Source: Hygrocybe punicea (lineage: Eukaryota > Basidiomycota > Agaricomycetes > Agaricales > Hygrophoraceae). Taken from it: a stretch of DNA of 64,000 bases. Both the position numbers and the translations under genes were made by a program. How positions within the stretch are numbered: position 1 is the first letter of the stretch; every line of letters starts with the position of its first letter. The stretch spans positions 6,076,001 to 6,140,000 of the forward strand of contig OY744465.1 in NCBI GenBank assembly GCA_963556145.1, given 5' to 3'. This document shows, piece after piece, positions 34,003 to 46,085 of the stretch. A model generated the notes under the pieces. It did no database searches and had not been told where the DNA came from. It saw nothing but the letters and a program-made list of their open reading frames with translations.

Positions 34003-34290
34003 TCTTCTATATTATAAGCCGCGACATGGTACATAAAGACACCTTTTGATTGGCTGCCGTTCCGCCCTCCTGATTGGCTGGCAGATTGAAAACTCGGCCT
34101 TGCGATTGGCTGAAAATACGTGACTTACTTTCTTACTCAACTGCTCCAGAAGATTCTCCGCGTGGTAAGATTATCCTTGACGCGCTTCACCCTTTACTCT
34201 CATCCTTTGCCCCCTCCGTTGCCGCCGTCCTTCATGTCATCATTCTCAGACGGTGGCTCGCTCCGCAACTCTTTCCTGTAATCGTTTGCC

Positions 34291-37200
34291 TTGATTCTGA
34301 ACGTAGCTATCGCGCGCCGACCGCTGGAAAACCTTCCAGACCGGCATGCATTGGGTCGTATGAACGTAACCTGTCCTTTTTGTGGAGCTTTGCATTGGAT
34401 TGAAGAGAAAATTTTGCGTTCGTCCAAATCACATCCTCAATTCACTGTGTGCTGCCAGAGAGGTCATGTTGATCTTCCTCTATTACCTGCTCCTCCCCCG
34501 TTTCTTCGCACCGTCCTTGAGGGCTCTGATAGCCAAGCCCTCGAATTCCGCCAAAATATCCGTCAATACAACATGTCACTAGCATTCACATCCCTCAGCG
34601 TAACGGAAGATCGCTTGGTAAATCGGCGTGGAGGTTGGGTTTTTCGTATATCAGGTGAATTGTGTCACTTGGTCGGCTCACTCCGCCCTGCCGAAGGCAT
34701 ACCTCCCGCATTTGCACAACTGTACATATACGACTCCCGATTAGCTCTACACCAGCGAATGAACCGCAACGACAATCTTTGTGAAGATACGATGCTCTCT
34801 CTCCAATCTATGCTTCTCACCCATCACCGCTATGCCCGGGACTTTCGCCATGCATACGAAGTCCTTCGCGACTACCCAGATGCTCCCAACGCAGAAGTCA
34901 GACTTCGCGTAATGCCTGCACAAACATCTGTTTATGCGCCTCCTACCTCTGATGAAGTCGCCGTCATTTTGCCTGGCGATGGAACTGCGCCTGAGCGTCG
35001 CGACATTTTACTCCGATCACGGTCAACCAGTGGTCATGAGCTGGCGAGGATTGACGATGGGCATCCTGCATATTCTCCTCTGCACTATGTACTGCTGTTC
35101 CCTCATGGGACTAATGGCTGGCATCGTGACCTGTTTCACCGTGCCCTTCCTGGTGAAAAGTTTCCTGTTGACCCTGACTGGGCCCCTGCACGCGTGTCTC
35201 AAACTGAATACTCCGCATTTCGCTTGCACACCCGTGAAAGCGAATATCCATCGATTCACCTGGGTGGACGTTTATTTCAACAGTACGCTGTTGACATGTG
35301 GGCCTCCGCAGATCAGACACGCTTATCATACCTCAGATATAATCAAGGCAAACTGCGCGCTACTCTTTATAGTGGATTAGAGGATTGGCTTCGTGCTGAT
35401 GAGATCGTTGATCCTAAGGAGCTGGGCATGCGGACTATCCTTCCATCCTCCTATATAGGTGGGCCACGAAATCTCCAACAACGCTATCAAGACGCCATGG
35501 CTATCGCACATTTTTTCCGCAACATCGATCTCTTTATTACCATGACCACCAACCCTGAGTGGCCTGAGATCCAACGAGAGCTTCTTCCTGGCCAAACTGC
35601 CTATGACCGGCCGGACTTAGTAGCACGGGTATTCAATCTCAAAAAAGAAGAGCTCCTGCATGACATTGTCAAGCGAAAGATATTTGGACGCGTTTCTGCA
35701 TATATATACGTCATCGAATATCAAAAGCGTGGCCTACCTCATGCTCACATTTTGGTAATTTTGGACAACGCCGACAGGCTCCGCGCTCCAACTGACATCG
35801 ATTCGTGCATATCCGCCCAATGGCCCGATCCCGATAAAAATTCCCAATTGTTTGACACTGTCAAAACATGCATGATCCATGGCCCGTGTGGTAACCTCAA
35901 TGCGAAAGCACCTTGCATGAAAGACGGCAAGTGCTCGAAGGGTTACCCAAAGACATATCAGGAGGTAACAAGCACCACCAATGATGGCTATCCCCTTTAC
36001 GCACGACCAAACGATGGACATGCTTACATGGTCAAAGTTCGCAAACAAATGGTCGAAATAGACAATCGTTGGATAGTTCCATATAATCCCTATCTGTCGT
36101 CAAAGTATAATTGCCATATCAACGTCGAAAGCGTTGCGACTTTCAGGACGATCAAGTACTGCTTCAAATACATCCACAAAGGACCTGATCGTGCCACTCT
36201 CGAGTGCAAGCTTGACGAGATCAAGACGTACATTGATGGACGTTACATTGGTGCACCGGAAGCTGTATGGCGCATTTTTCACTTTCCCACTCATGAACAG
36301 TCCCCTGCTGTCGTCCGACTCCAGGTACGTCTTTCACAGTGTTGTGTACTTTAACTAACCATATGTGCACTTATAGATTCATTTACCTGGCCAACATATG
36401 GTTCTCTTCAATCCAGACGAACCAGTTGAAACAATTGTTGCCCGTGTGTCATCCGAAGCCACCACGCTCACGGAGTTTTTCAAGATGAACAACAACCCTG
36501 GCCCTGAAGGAGTGGAGGCACGTGCGCTCACATACCAGGAGTTCCCCCACAAGTTTGTGTGGAATAAGACGAAGAAGAACTGGTCGCTTCGCAAACGAGC
36601 CTTTGCCCTTGGTCGGATGTATTTTGTTCCACCCACAGCCGGCGAACGCTTCTACCTCCGTACTTTGCTTACTGTTGTTCGCGGTGCCCAATCGTTCAAA
36701 GATCTTAGAACATATGAAAATATAGTCTATCCAACGTTCCAGGATGCATGTAAAGCTCGCGGCCTACTTGAAGATGATGGAGAATGGCACTTATGCCTCC
36801 GTGAAGCATCTGGAATGCAGACTGGCACCCAACTACGGCACTTATTTGCAAGTATGCTCTTATTCTGCCAGCTTACTTCACCGGAACAATTGTGGCAGGA
36901 ATTCCGACAACACATATGCGACGACCTCCATGTCCGAATCCCCAATCCTACCAATGAACGTATCTACGATTATGGGCTATTTCTCATCGCTCAGATCCTC
37001 TCGCACTCTGGCTATACTCTCGATCAATTTCCACACATGCCACTTCCTCATGAAAACTGGTCGATTCTCACAAACAATCGATTCTCACAAACAATCGTTT
37101 CATCAGCGAACAACTCACATATAACATTGCTGACGAACGCGATCAGTTTTTGCAACATATGGAGAATGTTGAATGTATCCCAGAACAATTAGACGCATAT

Positions 37201-38592
37201 GAACAGATCGTTAGCAGTCTTGACAGCGGCCACAGCGCCGTTTTCTTTCTTAATGGACCTGGTGGCTCCGGAAAAACATACCTATATCAAACGCTTTGCC
37301 ATAAGCTGCGATCTGAAGGCAAAATCGTACTGTGTGTCGCTTCAAGTGGCATCGCAGCTTTACTATTGCCAGGTGGCCGCACCGCACACTCCACTTTTCG
37401 TATACCAATAAATACACTCGATGCCGAGTCAACATGCAATATTTCTAAACAGGACCTGCGTGCAGAACTTCTACAAGCAGTTGACCTAATTATATGGGAC
37501 GAGGCACTGATGCATACCCGATTCGCCCATGAAGCTCTTGACAAAACATTGCATGATATATGCAATGATGACGAGCACCCTTTCGGCGGAAAAACTGTAA
37601 TATTCGGCGGAGATTTTCAACAAACTCTACCTGTCGTTCCTGGTGGTTCGCACGAAGACATTGTTTCTGTCTCTCTTCCACGTTCTTACCTTTGGCGAGA
37701 GCTCCGAGTCCTTACACTACGAGTCAATATGCGTCTATCAAACCAAAGTATGCTCAATACGGCTTCGAATGAAGAACAAGCCTTTGCCGATTGGCTGTTG
37801 TCCGTTGGCCATGGTGAGGGCATCAGCAATGATGGCACCATCCCTTTTGACCCCAAAATGCGTGTTAACAGTGTTGATGCACTCATCACATCCACCTATC
37901 CGCATATCGAAGAAGCCATGCCCTCACCTCAATTCTTCCTGGATCGTATGATACTCGCTCCAAGAAATGCCGACGTCGATCATCTAAATAGACAAGTTCT
38001 TGACAAATTGCCAGGCACTGAAACTACTTTTTACAGTGCCGATTCAATTGAAGCTGATCCATGCTTGCACAGCGAGCCTGAGCCACTCCCTGTGGAATTT
38101 CTAAGAACACTTGAAGCTCCTGGCCTACCCCCCGGTGAACTCCATCTAAAACCTGGCTGCCCTCTCATATTGCTTCGCAACTTGGCACCTGAAAGAGGCT
38201 TATGCAACGGGACTAGGCTCATTTTAAAATGCGCAACTCCCCGTGTTCTAGAGGTAGAAATTTTAACAGCAAAACATGCAGGCGAACTTGCATTCATTCC
38301 CCGCATTACGCTCTTTCCATCAACACAGACAAATTTCCATTTTCGACTCAGACATCGACAATTCCCGGTACGATTGGCCTTTGCAATGACTATAAACAAA
38401 GCGCAGGGTCAATCCATCCGTCACATTGGCCTTGACCTCCGAGAGGATGTTTTTGCACACGGCCAACTCTACGTTGCCCTTTCACGCGCAACATCAAGTC
38501 ATCGCATCAAAATCTTACTTTCACCGTCCACCCCTAGCACTGATTGTCGTATAAAGAATGTTGTATATCCTGAGATATTCCAAATGTTATAA
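34291..38592 (+). pseudogene. Helitron Rep/helicase (RepHel), broken by a 17-bp tandem duplication
   Basis: Part one (34291-36324) continues after a 52-bp intron (36325-36376) into 36377-37060 and, in another frame, to 38592. A zinc-finger-like CPFCGALHW opens the protein. The HUH nuclease motif is GLPHAHIL (His residues about 484 and 486) and the two catalytic Tyr lie in KYCFKYIHKG (about 623 and 627). The helicase has Walker A NGPGGSGKT, Walker B LIIWDEALM, FGGDFQQTLPV and the C-terminal AMTINKAQGQSI and LYVALSRAT of PIF1-type enzymes. CGATTCTCACAAACAAT occurs twice in tandem (37062-37078 and 37079-37095). The second copy shifts the frame; without one copy the two frames join exactly (checked modulo 3). 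The true start is uncertain because the frame is open upstream of 34291 without a better ATG. No other lesion was seen. Confidence 0.93.
37062..37095 (+). repeat. 17-bp tandem duplication
   Basis: Two identical adjacent 17-bp copies in the linker between the Rep and helicase parts of RepHel. Because 17 is not a multiple of three, translation is diverted to a stop after about 100 nt. Confidence 0.95.
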
Positions 38593-38884
38593 TAGTTCCT
38601 TATTTCATGTATATCGATTCATGTCTTCAACTAAAAAAATTCACTTCATTTCTGGCTTTCAGTCCCTTTTCTTTTCAAAACACAAACAGCCAGCCAGTGT
38701 ATTCGAGAACAATCTCCACTTCGCTTTGTCAGACATACCTGGCCTCGGGCGTGATCCACTTCGCTGACAACTCCCCAACTGGCATTACTAACGATGACAC
38801 GAAGCTTCTGGGAGGTACATGACCTGCGCATATTACTAACATCCACATGAATGTTCGACGACCTTCTAGCTATATGAGCCGCGT

Positions 38885-38892
38885 ATATAAGT
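38885..38892 (+). promoter_or_regulatory. TATA box of the Helitron RPA-like gene
   Basis: TATATAAG lies 49 bp before the ATG at 38941, with a CT/CA-rich leader between. The second Helitron gene therefore seems to have its own promoter. Confidence 0.6.
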
Positions 38893-38940
38893 CCCCTCCG
38901 ACAACCTCAACCTCCTTTCAAAACACACAAAGATTCAAAC

Positions 38941-39938
38941 ATGATGACTGCCACCCTGTCTGGCCCCATCGTCCTTGAGAACCCCCAACCAATTGAGGGT
39001 TCTCCACGCACACTCCAATTCGATGGTCAAATGTGGTTGAGTGCTGGTAACATTCTCACTGGAAAATTTCGATACTTTAATTCTTCAGATTTAACATTTG
39101 CTGATATTGGGCACTACTTCGCATGGATTCACGTATGTATTTTTTCATAGCATCTGACATCTCTACAATCTAACATAAACACAGGTTGCTAAGGTTGCCC
39201 CGAACCCTTATCCTGTGGAAACAGACGCGCCAGCACCTTCCGAACCAGATGAATTGAATGACCATGGTTCAGGCACTGTAACATTGGCTGAGGACTACCA
39301 TGTGTATGGAGATATTGTACAGGTACATTCTTCTATGATTGATACAAAATCACACGCTAACATCTCATTGCTGCAGATCATTAAAACTACTCCCGAGACT
39401 ATGAAGCACGCGCCCTATATCAGTATTTCCGGTGCTGCATTCAATGTTAACAAAGAAGACTCTTCATTTGATGTGAATGCATCTCAGTACACATCATTTT
39501 ACAAAACTCAATGTCAACTGTCAACGTTACCGATTCGCGCTCACTTTGACGACACCCGATACAAGAAGAAAAAGCCAATACCTTCGGAGAATACTTATGT
39601 TGCCATTGAGGGATTCATCACACGCTTTGATATGGATGAGAACACGGGCCAAGCCTTGCTATTCCATATCTACGTGGATAACATAAGTTTCCTCGGCAAA
39701 GCAATATTCCCAATGTTGCAGAGTACACCAGGTAAGTTCTACACCCACTCAGCTCCTCCAGGAATACTAACAAACAACTACAGCTTCCCCCTCCACCCCG
39801 CGCTCCTCAAGATTCCGGTATAACTTCGATTCCCCGACGAGTTCGAGTCAGGTTCCTGTTTCCCCTCCAACAAACCCCCTGAGCACTGAGTCCCTGGATA
39901 CACTCTCGAAAAAGTCGAAGAGAGCATGGGGCGGATAG
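38941..39938 (+). CDS. Helitron-encoded RPA-like OB-fold protein
   Basis: Four exons, 38941-39132, 39185-39322, 39377-39731 and 39784-39938, join in phase to 279 aa; introns are 52-54 bp. Segments FRYFNSSDLTFADIGHYFAW, AEDYHVYGDIVQ, YVAIEGFITRFDMDENTGQA and FHIYVDNISFLG look like the beta-strands of one or two OB folds. The C-terminus is Ser/Pro-rich and basic (KKSKRAWGG). Helitrons in plants, animals and fungi often carry single-strand-binding RPA-like genes, thought to help rolling-circle replication; this is the standard second gene and probably not a captured host gene. The frame is intact although the partner RepHel is broken. Identification rests on position and fold-like pattern, not on a strict motif. 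Confidence 0.75.
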
Positions 39939-39987
39939 ATTAGTGAATGTACATGTACATGTAACAGGGAATACGGACTATGACAAC

Positions 39988-40014
39988 CCCGTGCGAAGCA
40001 CGGGTAACTGCTAG
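39988..40014 (+). other. Helitron 3' terminal hairpin and CTAG end
   Basis: CCCGTGC-GAA-GCACGGG (39988-40004) forms the palindromic termination signal, followed by TAACTG and CTAG. The next base is T, as at Helitron targets. This is the site where rolling-circle transfer ends. Confidence 0.92.
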
Positions 40015-40321
40015 TGTATTATACGCACCGATAAGATGGCGCACGGCAAAGTCCAATTTTACTTTTACTGAAACGGTCCTTCGCCATGTGCGCAGACGTG
40101 AGTTTCAACTCGGATGTTTGCACTGTGGTGCACGGTTCGATAAGCCATTCCGAGTCCTTAGGCTCGGTCTTATGTGACCTGAGCCCCCAAATCAAAATTC
40201 CACTCTAACGTTGCGGCAAATGCGGAGTTTGGTGATGTTTACTTTCTTACGACTCCTTTGCACAAACAATTCTAAGTTAGGCAACATTATGCATAAGTTT
40301 TTCCATTTATCATTGACTATT

Positions 40322-40846
40322 ACAGCCATTTTCATTGAGGTGTGGAAACTCCAAAATTTGAAGGTGGCTGTGCATTTCCAAATATGTAGTCTGCCAAGAT
40401 TCCGTGTACAATTTTGTATCACCAACTAAGAACTCTAAATGCTCGACATGGCCAGGCTCGTCTGTCAACAGGATCTGTAAGGTACTTGGTATCAGGAAGT
40501 CATCAGTATACCATGCTGTCCAGATCACCAGAAATATGGCATCACTTCCAATCCCTGTAAAGTAAAGTTCGGGTGCAAACTCATCACATCTGATATCATT
40601 TTCATTATCTCCCTTCTCGAAAACTCCCCAACACTCTTTCTTGATGAAATCCAGGACAAAGTGTACATCACTGAAAGATTGCCTTCTCTGTATCTACACT
40701 TACTCGTGCACTGGACCAACAAGCAAAAGTGTCCTGTTTAATCGGCGCTACAAAATTGTACACAGAATCTCGGCAGACTACATATTTGGAAATGCACAGC
40801 CACCTTCAAATTTTGGAGTTTCCACACCTCGATGAAAACGGCTGTA
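40322..40846. repeat. Inverted repeat, 97-bp arms with 330-bp unlike spacer
   Basis: The left arm 40322-40418 is repeated inversely at 40749-40846 with few mismatches (for example AAACTCCAAAATTTGAAGGT against its inverse). The 330-bp spacer is unrelated to the arms. On the minus strand it holds protein-like text (LTDEPGHVEHLEFLVGD, YTLSWISSRKSVGEFS) that I cannot assign. It could be a small foldback element holding a captured gene piece. Confidence 0.7.
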
Positions 40847-43783
40847 ATACACTTCCTGTAAGATTTTCATTGGATTTAATGTAGTGAAACATGTGTGGTA
40901 ATCATATACATGTCAAAATGAGAGCAAAAACCAATTCCCCAGCCTTGGTTTCCCCTTTTTCACAAAATCCTATGCAAAAAACAAGAACTAGAAAATCCCA
41001 GTATATTGAGAAGGTTCTTTTACACCAATTTTGTGCATACCAGGCATTGATCAAGACAATATTGGAGGCCTCATGAGAAAATGCAGATTGGCTATGTCTG
41101 GGTGTGACATGTAAAAGTGACAGACATGTCCACTCCCTTGAAATCCATTATTCTGGGACTTCTTTCCTTAACATGACCATGCACACTCTTTCTGTGGTTG
41201 CATCAGAAGTGAAACAGGTGGATGCTGAGAGCATTGGCGGGTTAAATCATAACTTAGAGTGGTGGACTGACACCTCATCATAGGTGTGTGCAAAGGAGCG
41301 TTAAACCATGACATTGTAGTCCCCATACAAAATTGTGATTTTGTTACAGATCGCTTCTGCAGCGGGCTCCGGCAACAATCAACTTAACTAGGGATCAGAT
41401 TCCAGAGGAGAGGAGAGCAGTTTTCATTGTTGCTTACAGCTAAGACAACACTGCTAAGAGGGGGGGGTCAAGGTCTAATGTCATTGCGAGCCGTGGGGGT
41501 TACCCAAAACAAGATGAGTCTGCCCCAAGAACCAGACTAAATGTAAGGAAAAGAAAGAAGAAAAAGTCCGAACCAACAACAAGGACAGTAGATATAGTGA
41601 ATGGACTTGAGGGGAGGTAAATGGGAATCCAACCATGAAGCTACAACATGTCCAACTACACCATGTTTTCACCATGAGGCGGACATGAGGCGTCCTCATG
41701 TCGATGTTCTCGCGATCCAACTGGAGGCCCGGGTGTCATTGAGGAGTAGAGGGGGTCCGGATGACTCGGATGATTTGTCATCAGATCATGTGATGTGCAG
41801 AATTGCCTATTTGGGGTCTACACTTGCTGTAACAGGCAAGTGCGCAGTCTGGCAAGTGCATTACATGGTCGGGTCGAAGATGGGTATCATCCAGTGTAGG
41901 ATTGGTGATGAGAGTGTCTTGAGGTAGCGGGGACATAGCGACAAGGTCGGTATAAAGGAAAACAAAGGAATGTATGGAGGGAAAACCAACTAGGATGGTG
42001 GGATAGTCAAGGTCAGACATGTGAACAGCATAAGCTGTACCGGATGATGATGTCTGTGTCGATGATGTATTGAGGAGCAATGTCTTGTCCTGTCTGTGGA
42101 ACAATGCGGTCCACCTGATGTCGGTATTCGTCCAAGAAAGGGTATTGTTGTAAATGAGTGTGGGAGATATCAAGGTTATAGATGGAAAAGGTTAAATGAA
42201 TGTGGGTCCAGGTTTCAAGTCATGGCATGAGTGACAAGCTGTGGGAATAAGATGTCGGGTACTGCAATGAAGCGATGTTGTGTGAACAATATGCGATAGG
42301 GGTTGGTTCACTGTTTGGGAAGTCGTATGGTCTGTGGTCGAAGTCCAAAAGAATGTGCTTCGGCGATGGTCGGATTAGAGAGAACAGTGAAATGTCTTGT
42401 GATTGGGGATTGTTCAGGGCATGCATGCAGGTGAGGAATGTCATCAGATAATCAGGGAGGATAATGGTAGGCACGGAATACAAAAGTGGAAACCATATAT
42501 CCAGGTATGGCAATTGTCAATTACGTGGTGAGATATTGTCGAGGTGGAAGTCGGAAGTATCGATGGCAGAAGGGTTTCGGTACCGATGCCAAAGATAGAT
42601 CATAACAAGGTAAAAACCGATGAGGAAGGTGATGGCAATGCTGCCAATGATGATTATGGTAATTAGCTGTGTCGGGAGTACAGCCATTGTAAATCGGTTT
42701 GTCGTGGGATGAAGTCAACAATATGTCAGGGCGAGGGAAAAGACAATAGCAATGATGTCCGTCGGCAAGGAGACTATTCGGGTACAGCAAGGTAACGTGG
42801 GGATGTGTCATGGTTGGTCTGGATTGTTCTAGAAGAAAAGAGAACAAGGACAAGAAGAAACAACGATGTCTGAAAGAAGACAAAAGGTACAAGGAAACGA
42901 AAAAGGAAGGTGTGATAAAGTGGAATCGTCATCGTTGATAGCGGAGTTGGAATCGGAGTTGCGGAGTTGAAAAATGTAACAGATTTCCATTCTTCTTGTT
43001 GATATAAAAATATAAACAAAATATAATGGGGTAGCTGAGATAGATTTACAAGATATTCAGAAGAGAATTGAGCAAGAATTGTGACATTGATGTTTAGGAA
43101 GAGGCAAGACAAACTTGTGTGCAAAGGAATGGTATTATACTGTAGTACACTGGACAATAAGAAATTTGGTGGCTGGGTGCTCCCAGCTGCCCATGTAATT
43201 ATAGGCTTTATTTTTCTGTTAGATTCTAACTTCTAGCTCACCAGGTGAATGACCACCAACACCACAACATCAACTGCAAACACCATGGCCAACACAACCT
43301 CAAACATCCACCTGCACTGTCTCAAATGTTTCCACAATGTGTGTGTACACCAATGAATGTGAATGCAGGGTCAATAAGACCAAACACATAGCAGGGGGTG
43401 GTGTGCCCACCCCCTCTGCTACTTAGTATTTTTTTTTTGCTATTATGTACTTTATTCATTTTTCTCATGCATGGCACGTCACTACTAGTACCCTGCCCAA
43501 ACACCAACATCACCTTGTCACCAAAGCACTGACTTGCCACATCCCCACCCTTCCCACTCCACACCTGTCAACCTACACTCAGCAGCAGAGCCAGCAGTGC
43601 ACCCAAGTGCACCATGGTCAAATGCAGCTGACAATGAGGGATGTGCAAGGCCATTCCAGTGAGTGACAAAGACAGGTATCACCCCCTGAGTTTTTAACCA
43701 TGGCTGACCCCATATGACCCCCTGTACCTCATTTTCATTGCAAATGAGGCCCTGATGGTCCTAGAACACCCACCTTGCCCTGG
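40847..43783. other. Gene-poor region, one small possible membrane-protein frame
   Basis: About 2.9 kb without a recognisable gene. Minus-strand open frames (41781-42173, 42220-42513, 42521-42892, 42774-43157) are Ser/Thr/His/Tyr/Pro-rich and overlap in different frames, which may reflect a decayed gene or base bias. No LTR, TIR or TSD was found at the edges. A TTTTTTTTT run lies at 43429. Confidence 0.3.
42517..42687 (-). CDS. Small single-pass membrane protein frame
   Basis: ATG at 42687 opens a frame of 56 aa: a short N-terminus, a strongly hydrophobic helix TIIIGSIAITFLIGFYLVMI followed by a basic YLWHRYRN stop-transfer segment, and a polar tail (SAIDTSDFHLDN). The pattern is that of a type-III single-pass membrane peptide. 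No homologue is known to me, and longer overlapping frames exist on the same strand, so it may be a fragment of a larger gene or spurious. Confidence 0.25.
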   Translation of the reverse strand: MAVLPTQLITIIIIGSIAITFLIGFYLVMIYLWHRYRNPSAIDTSDFHLDNISPRN

Positions 43784-44940
43784 TAGTGTTGTCAAAGTCC
43801 GGTTTGGTCCGGTTTTCAGCCTTTTTGGCTGAACTCAAAACTGGACCCTCAGTTCAGTTCGGCCCTTCTGCTGAACTGGAACCGGAACCGCGTGGGACTG
43901 TTCCATGCAGTTCGGTCTGCATCTGGACGTGGTTTGGACTGCAAACCGTCCTCCTCCACCCTCAAATTTCCCCGCAAGCCACAGCGCCACGTCAATTGAT
44001 GTGGGCCTGGGGTTGCAAGGAGTTGGGAGGGGTGGGGAGGAAGGGGGGACCTTTGTTTGGCTGTGTCGCCGCTGTTGCTGCGTTGGTGCTGCGTCGCTGC
44101 TGGCGCTGTTGTTGCTACTGCTGCCATTGCCGCTGTCGCTGCTGCTGCTGCTGTCGCTGTTGCCGCTGTCACTGCTGCTGCTGTCACCGTTGCTGCTGCC
44201 GCTGTCAATGCTGCTGCCGCTGCTGTCGATGCTGCTGTCGATGCTGCTGCTACTGCTGCTGCCATCGGTGCTGCCGTTGTTGGCGCCACCGTTTTCGTTG
44301 CAGCCGTGGCTGCTGCCACTGCTGCTGGGGTTGCCGTGGGGCTGCTGCCGTGTCCACGCTCATGGGCATCATGGAGCTGTGGGGGGTAAGTATAGATAAC
44401 CAATGAAATATAATAAAGATGATGTACCTTAGCAGCAGGGGTGGCCGCACCACTCCCCACTGCATCCTTTTGTCACTACCATCCATGGTTCCTGTTGTGG
44501 GCATTGGTGTGGTTTTGGCATGGGCACGGGCAGGTGTGGGCGTGGGCATGGGCCATGGGGGGCTTCTTTGTGTAAGAAAATGTCAGTAAAGTATGAAATA
44601 AAATAATTACTTACCAGTGTTGCTGTTATTGTTCGTTGCTGTTGTTGTTGAGTCAAATCTGCATGAATTCGTGTGTATGTTTAAGGTCACATGACCCAAG
44701 TTCTCGCGAGTTCATACCCAAAAATTAATACAAAAATTGAATATTTCAGTATCTACATACAAATGAGTTCACGGTTTGGACCCGGTTCCAAGCTGTTCAG
44801 AAATTTCTGAAGGGCCCAGAACCCCACACTGGACCCACGGTTCAGTTCAGCCAAAGTGCTGAACTTAGACTGAACTTAGGGTTCAGTTTGGGGTTTGAAC
44901 CGGGTTCGGATCGGTTCCGAACTGGACTATGGCAACACTA
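43784..44940. mobile_element. Non-autonomous hAT-like element, 1157 bp, TSD TGCCCTGG
   Basis: Left end TAGTGTTGTCAAAGTCCGGT and right end CGAACTGGACTATGGCAACACTA-type inverse are flanked by TGCCCTGG on both sides (43776-43783 and 44941-44948). The subterminal parts are GGTTCAG/GGTTCGG runs; a CTG-rich block (44071-44345) and the CACGTCAATTGATG motif lie inside. It is the best-preserved copy of the family also seen at 9971-12773 and left of 25216. No transposase. Confidence 0.92.
44071..44345. repeat. CTG/GCT-rich block within the hAT-like element
   Basis: Imperfect runs of GCTGCTGTCGCTGTTGCCGC type. Apparent poly-Ala and poly-Leu frames on both strands follow from the composition. Confidence 0.85.
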
Positions 44941-44948
44941 TGCCCTGG

Positions 44949-45769
44949 TGTGCCCAACCCCTCACTTTCAATCACCAGCCACCACCTCCCACCTCTGTTT
45001 TCTACCCCAGATCACCCCATGCACCTCTTTCCATTGCAAACTGGGTCCTGATGGGCACAAAATACCCATGTTGTCCAAAGTGGCCCAAACTCCAACCCCC
45101 TTCACTAACCACCATCTCCCCCTCTCTGTCTTGACCTCAATGGCCCCACATGAACCCCTGCACCTTATTTCAAGCCTGAACAAAGTGCCAATGGGCCCAA
45201 GACACCCACATTGACATGGTGTGCACCTAACCCAAACTCCCTCACCAACCACCACCTCCTCTGTTTTTGGCATCAGCCCCATATGAACCAACAACAACAA
45301 CAACAACAATAGTGGCAGTGAAGATCCAAAGGGGTGCAACCACAGCCACAATGGCCTCCACCTCTTATCACAGTAATGCCCACAGCTAGTGCCAGTCATG
45401 TGAACAGATGGCAGATGGCAGCATAGGCATGGGAGGAGGACTGGGGGCAAAGACAAACAACAAAGCAAATGGCACTGGATGGAGGAGGTGAGGGAGGGAT
45501 CATGCCTTCCCTGGTTAAGTTATGTGGTTGTCTATTTCTATGTAGCATTTAAAAACTTATGTGGGACTTATATTGTATCATAATTTATAACTTATATCTC
45601 ATCTTGTTTATCTGGCATCAGGAGGAGAGGTAAGGCTGTTCCAGAGCTATTTTATGATTTCCACCCTTTAATTAGATGTCATGCACACTGTTGTACAAAC
45701 TAGTGGAATTTGTTTATTTGTAGTCACACAGCAAGATTCATCCTATATTCACATTCTATAGCTCTAGAT
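44949..45769. other. No recognisable gene; (ACA)n microsatellite
   Basis: CA/CC-rich DNA with loose internal repeats of ACCTCATTTTC/CACATGACCC type (44960-45290) and a pure CAA run at about 45288-45310. Then about 250 bp of AT-rich DNA. No gene. Confidence 0.5.
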
Positions 45770-46085
45770 TTCTTGACTCAAAATTTTCTTGATAAGTGAA
45801 TTTGCACACCTTAGGCAGCACTCTAGGGATGTTCCCATGGCCTCGAAGGGGGGGTTCTTATGTGAGGGAGAAGTGGCCTTCAAGGCCAGGTCTTGGGAGG
45901 TTCCTTCACCATAATTTTTGCTGAACTCCCAGAGCATTTTCTGGGGTCCTATCAATATGTTTTCTGAGCATTTGATGAGCATCCACATATGTCTTATAAG
46001 TGATTTGTTTTTCCTTCTCACTTTTTTGAGCCTCCTAGACATTTTTTGAACCTCCTAGAACTTCCTAGGCATTACATAGCTACTA
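45770..46085 (-). repeat. Interspersed repeat, copy 1
   Basis: Read on the minus strand from about 46085, this begins CTAGGAGGTTCAAAAAATGTCTAGGAGG and continues through ATGTGGATGCTCATCAAATGC to GAACCCCCCCTTCGAGG and CTGCCTAAGGTG. The same order recurs on the + strand at about 54760-55100. A 92-codon frame here is therefore repeat-derived. In both copies the repeat adjoins a long GA/CT tract. Confidence 0.7.

Larger units (their letters stand above)
34003..40014 (+). mobile_element. Complete Helitron, 6.0 kb
   Basis: Left end A|TCTTCTATATTATAAG (34002|34003) and right end CTAG|T (40011-40014|40015) obey the Helitron rule of insertion between A and T without duplication. A 7-bp stem with a GAA loop (39988-40004, CCCGTGC/GCACGGG) sits 6 bp before CTAG, as required for the 3' end. 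Inside are a RepHel gene (34291-38592) and an RPA-like OB-fold gene (38941-39938), both on the + strand. Movement is by rolling-circle strand transfer. The RepHel frame is broken by a 17-bp duplication, so this copy is probably non-autonomous now. Confidence 0.93.

Noticed and set aside
43849..44460. Poly-Ala and poly-Cys frames of about 200 codons
   Set aside because: Products of the CTG tract within the TSD-bounded hAT-like element.
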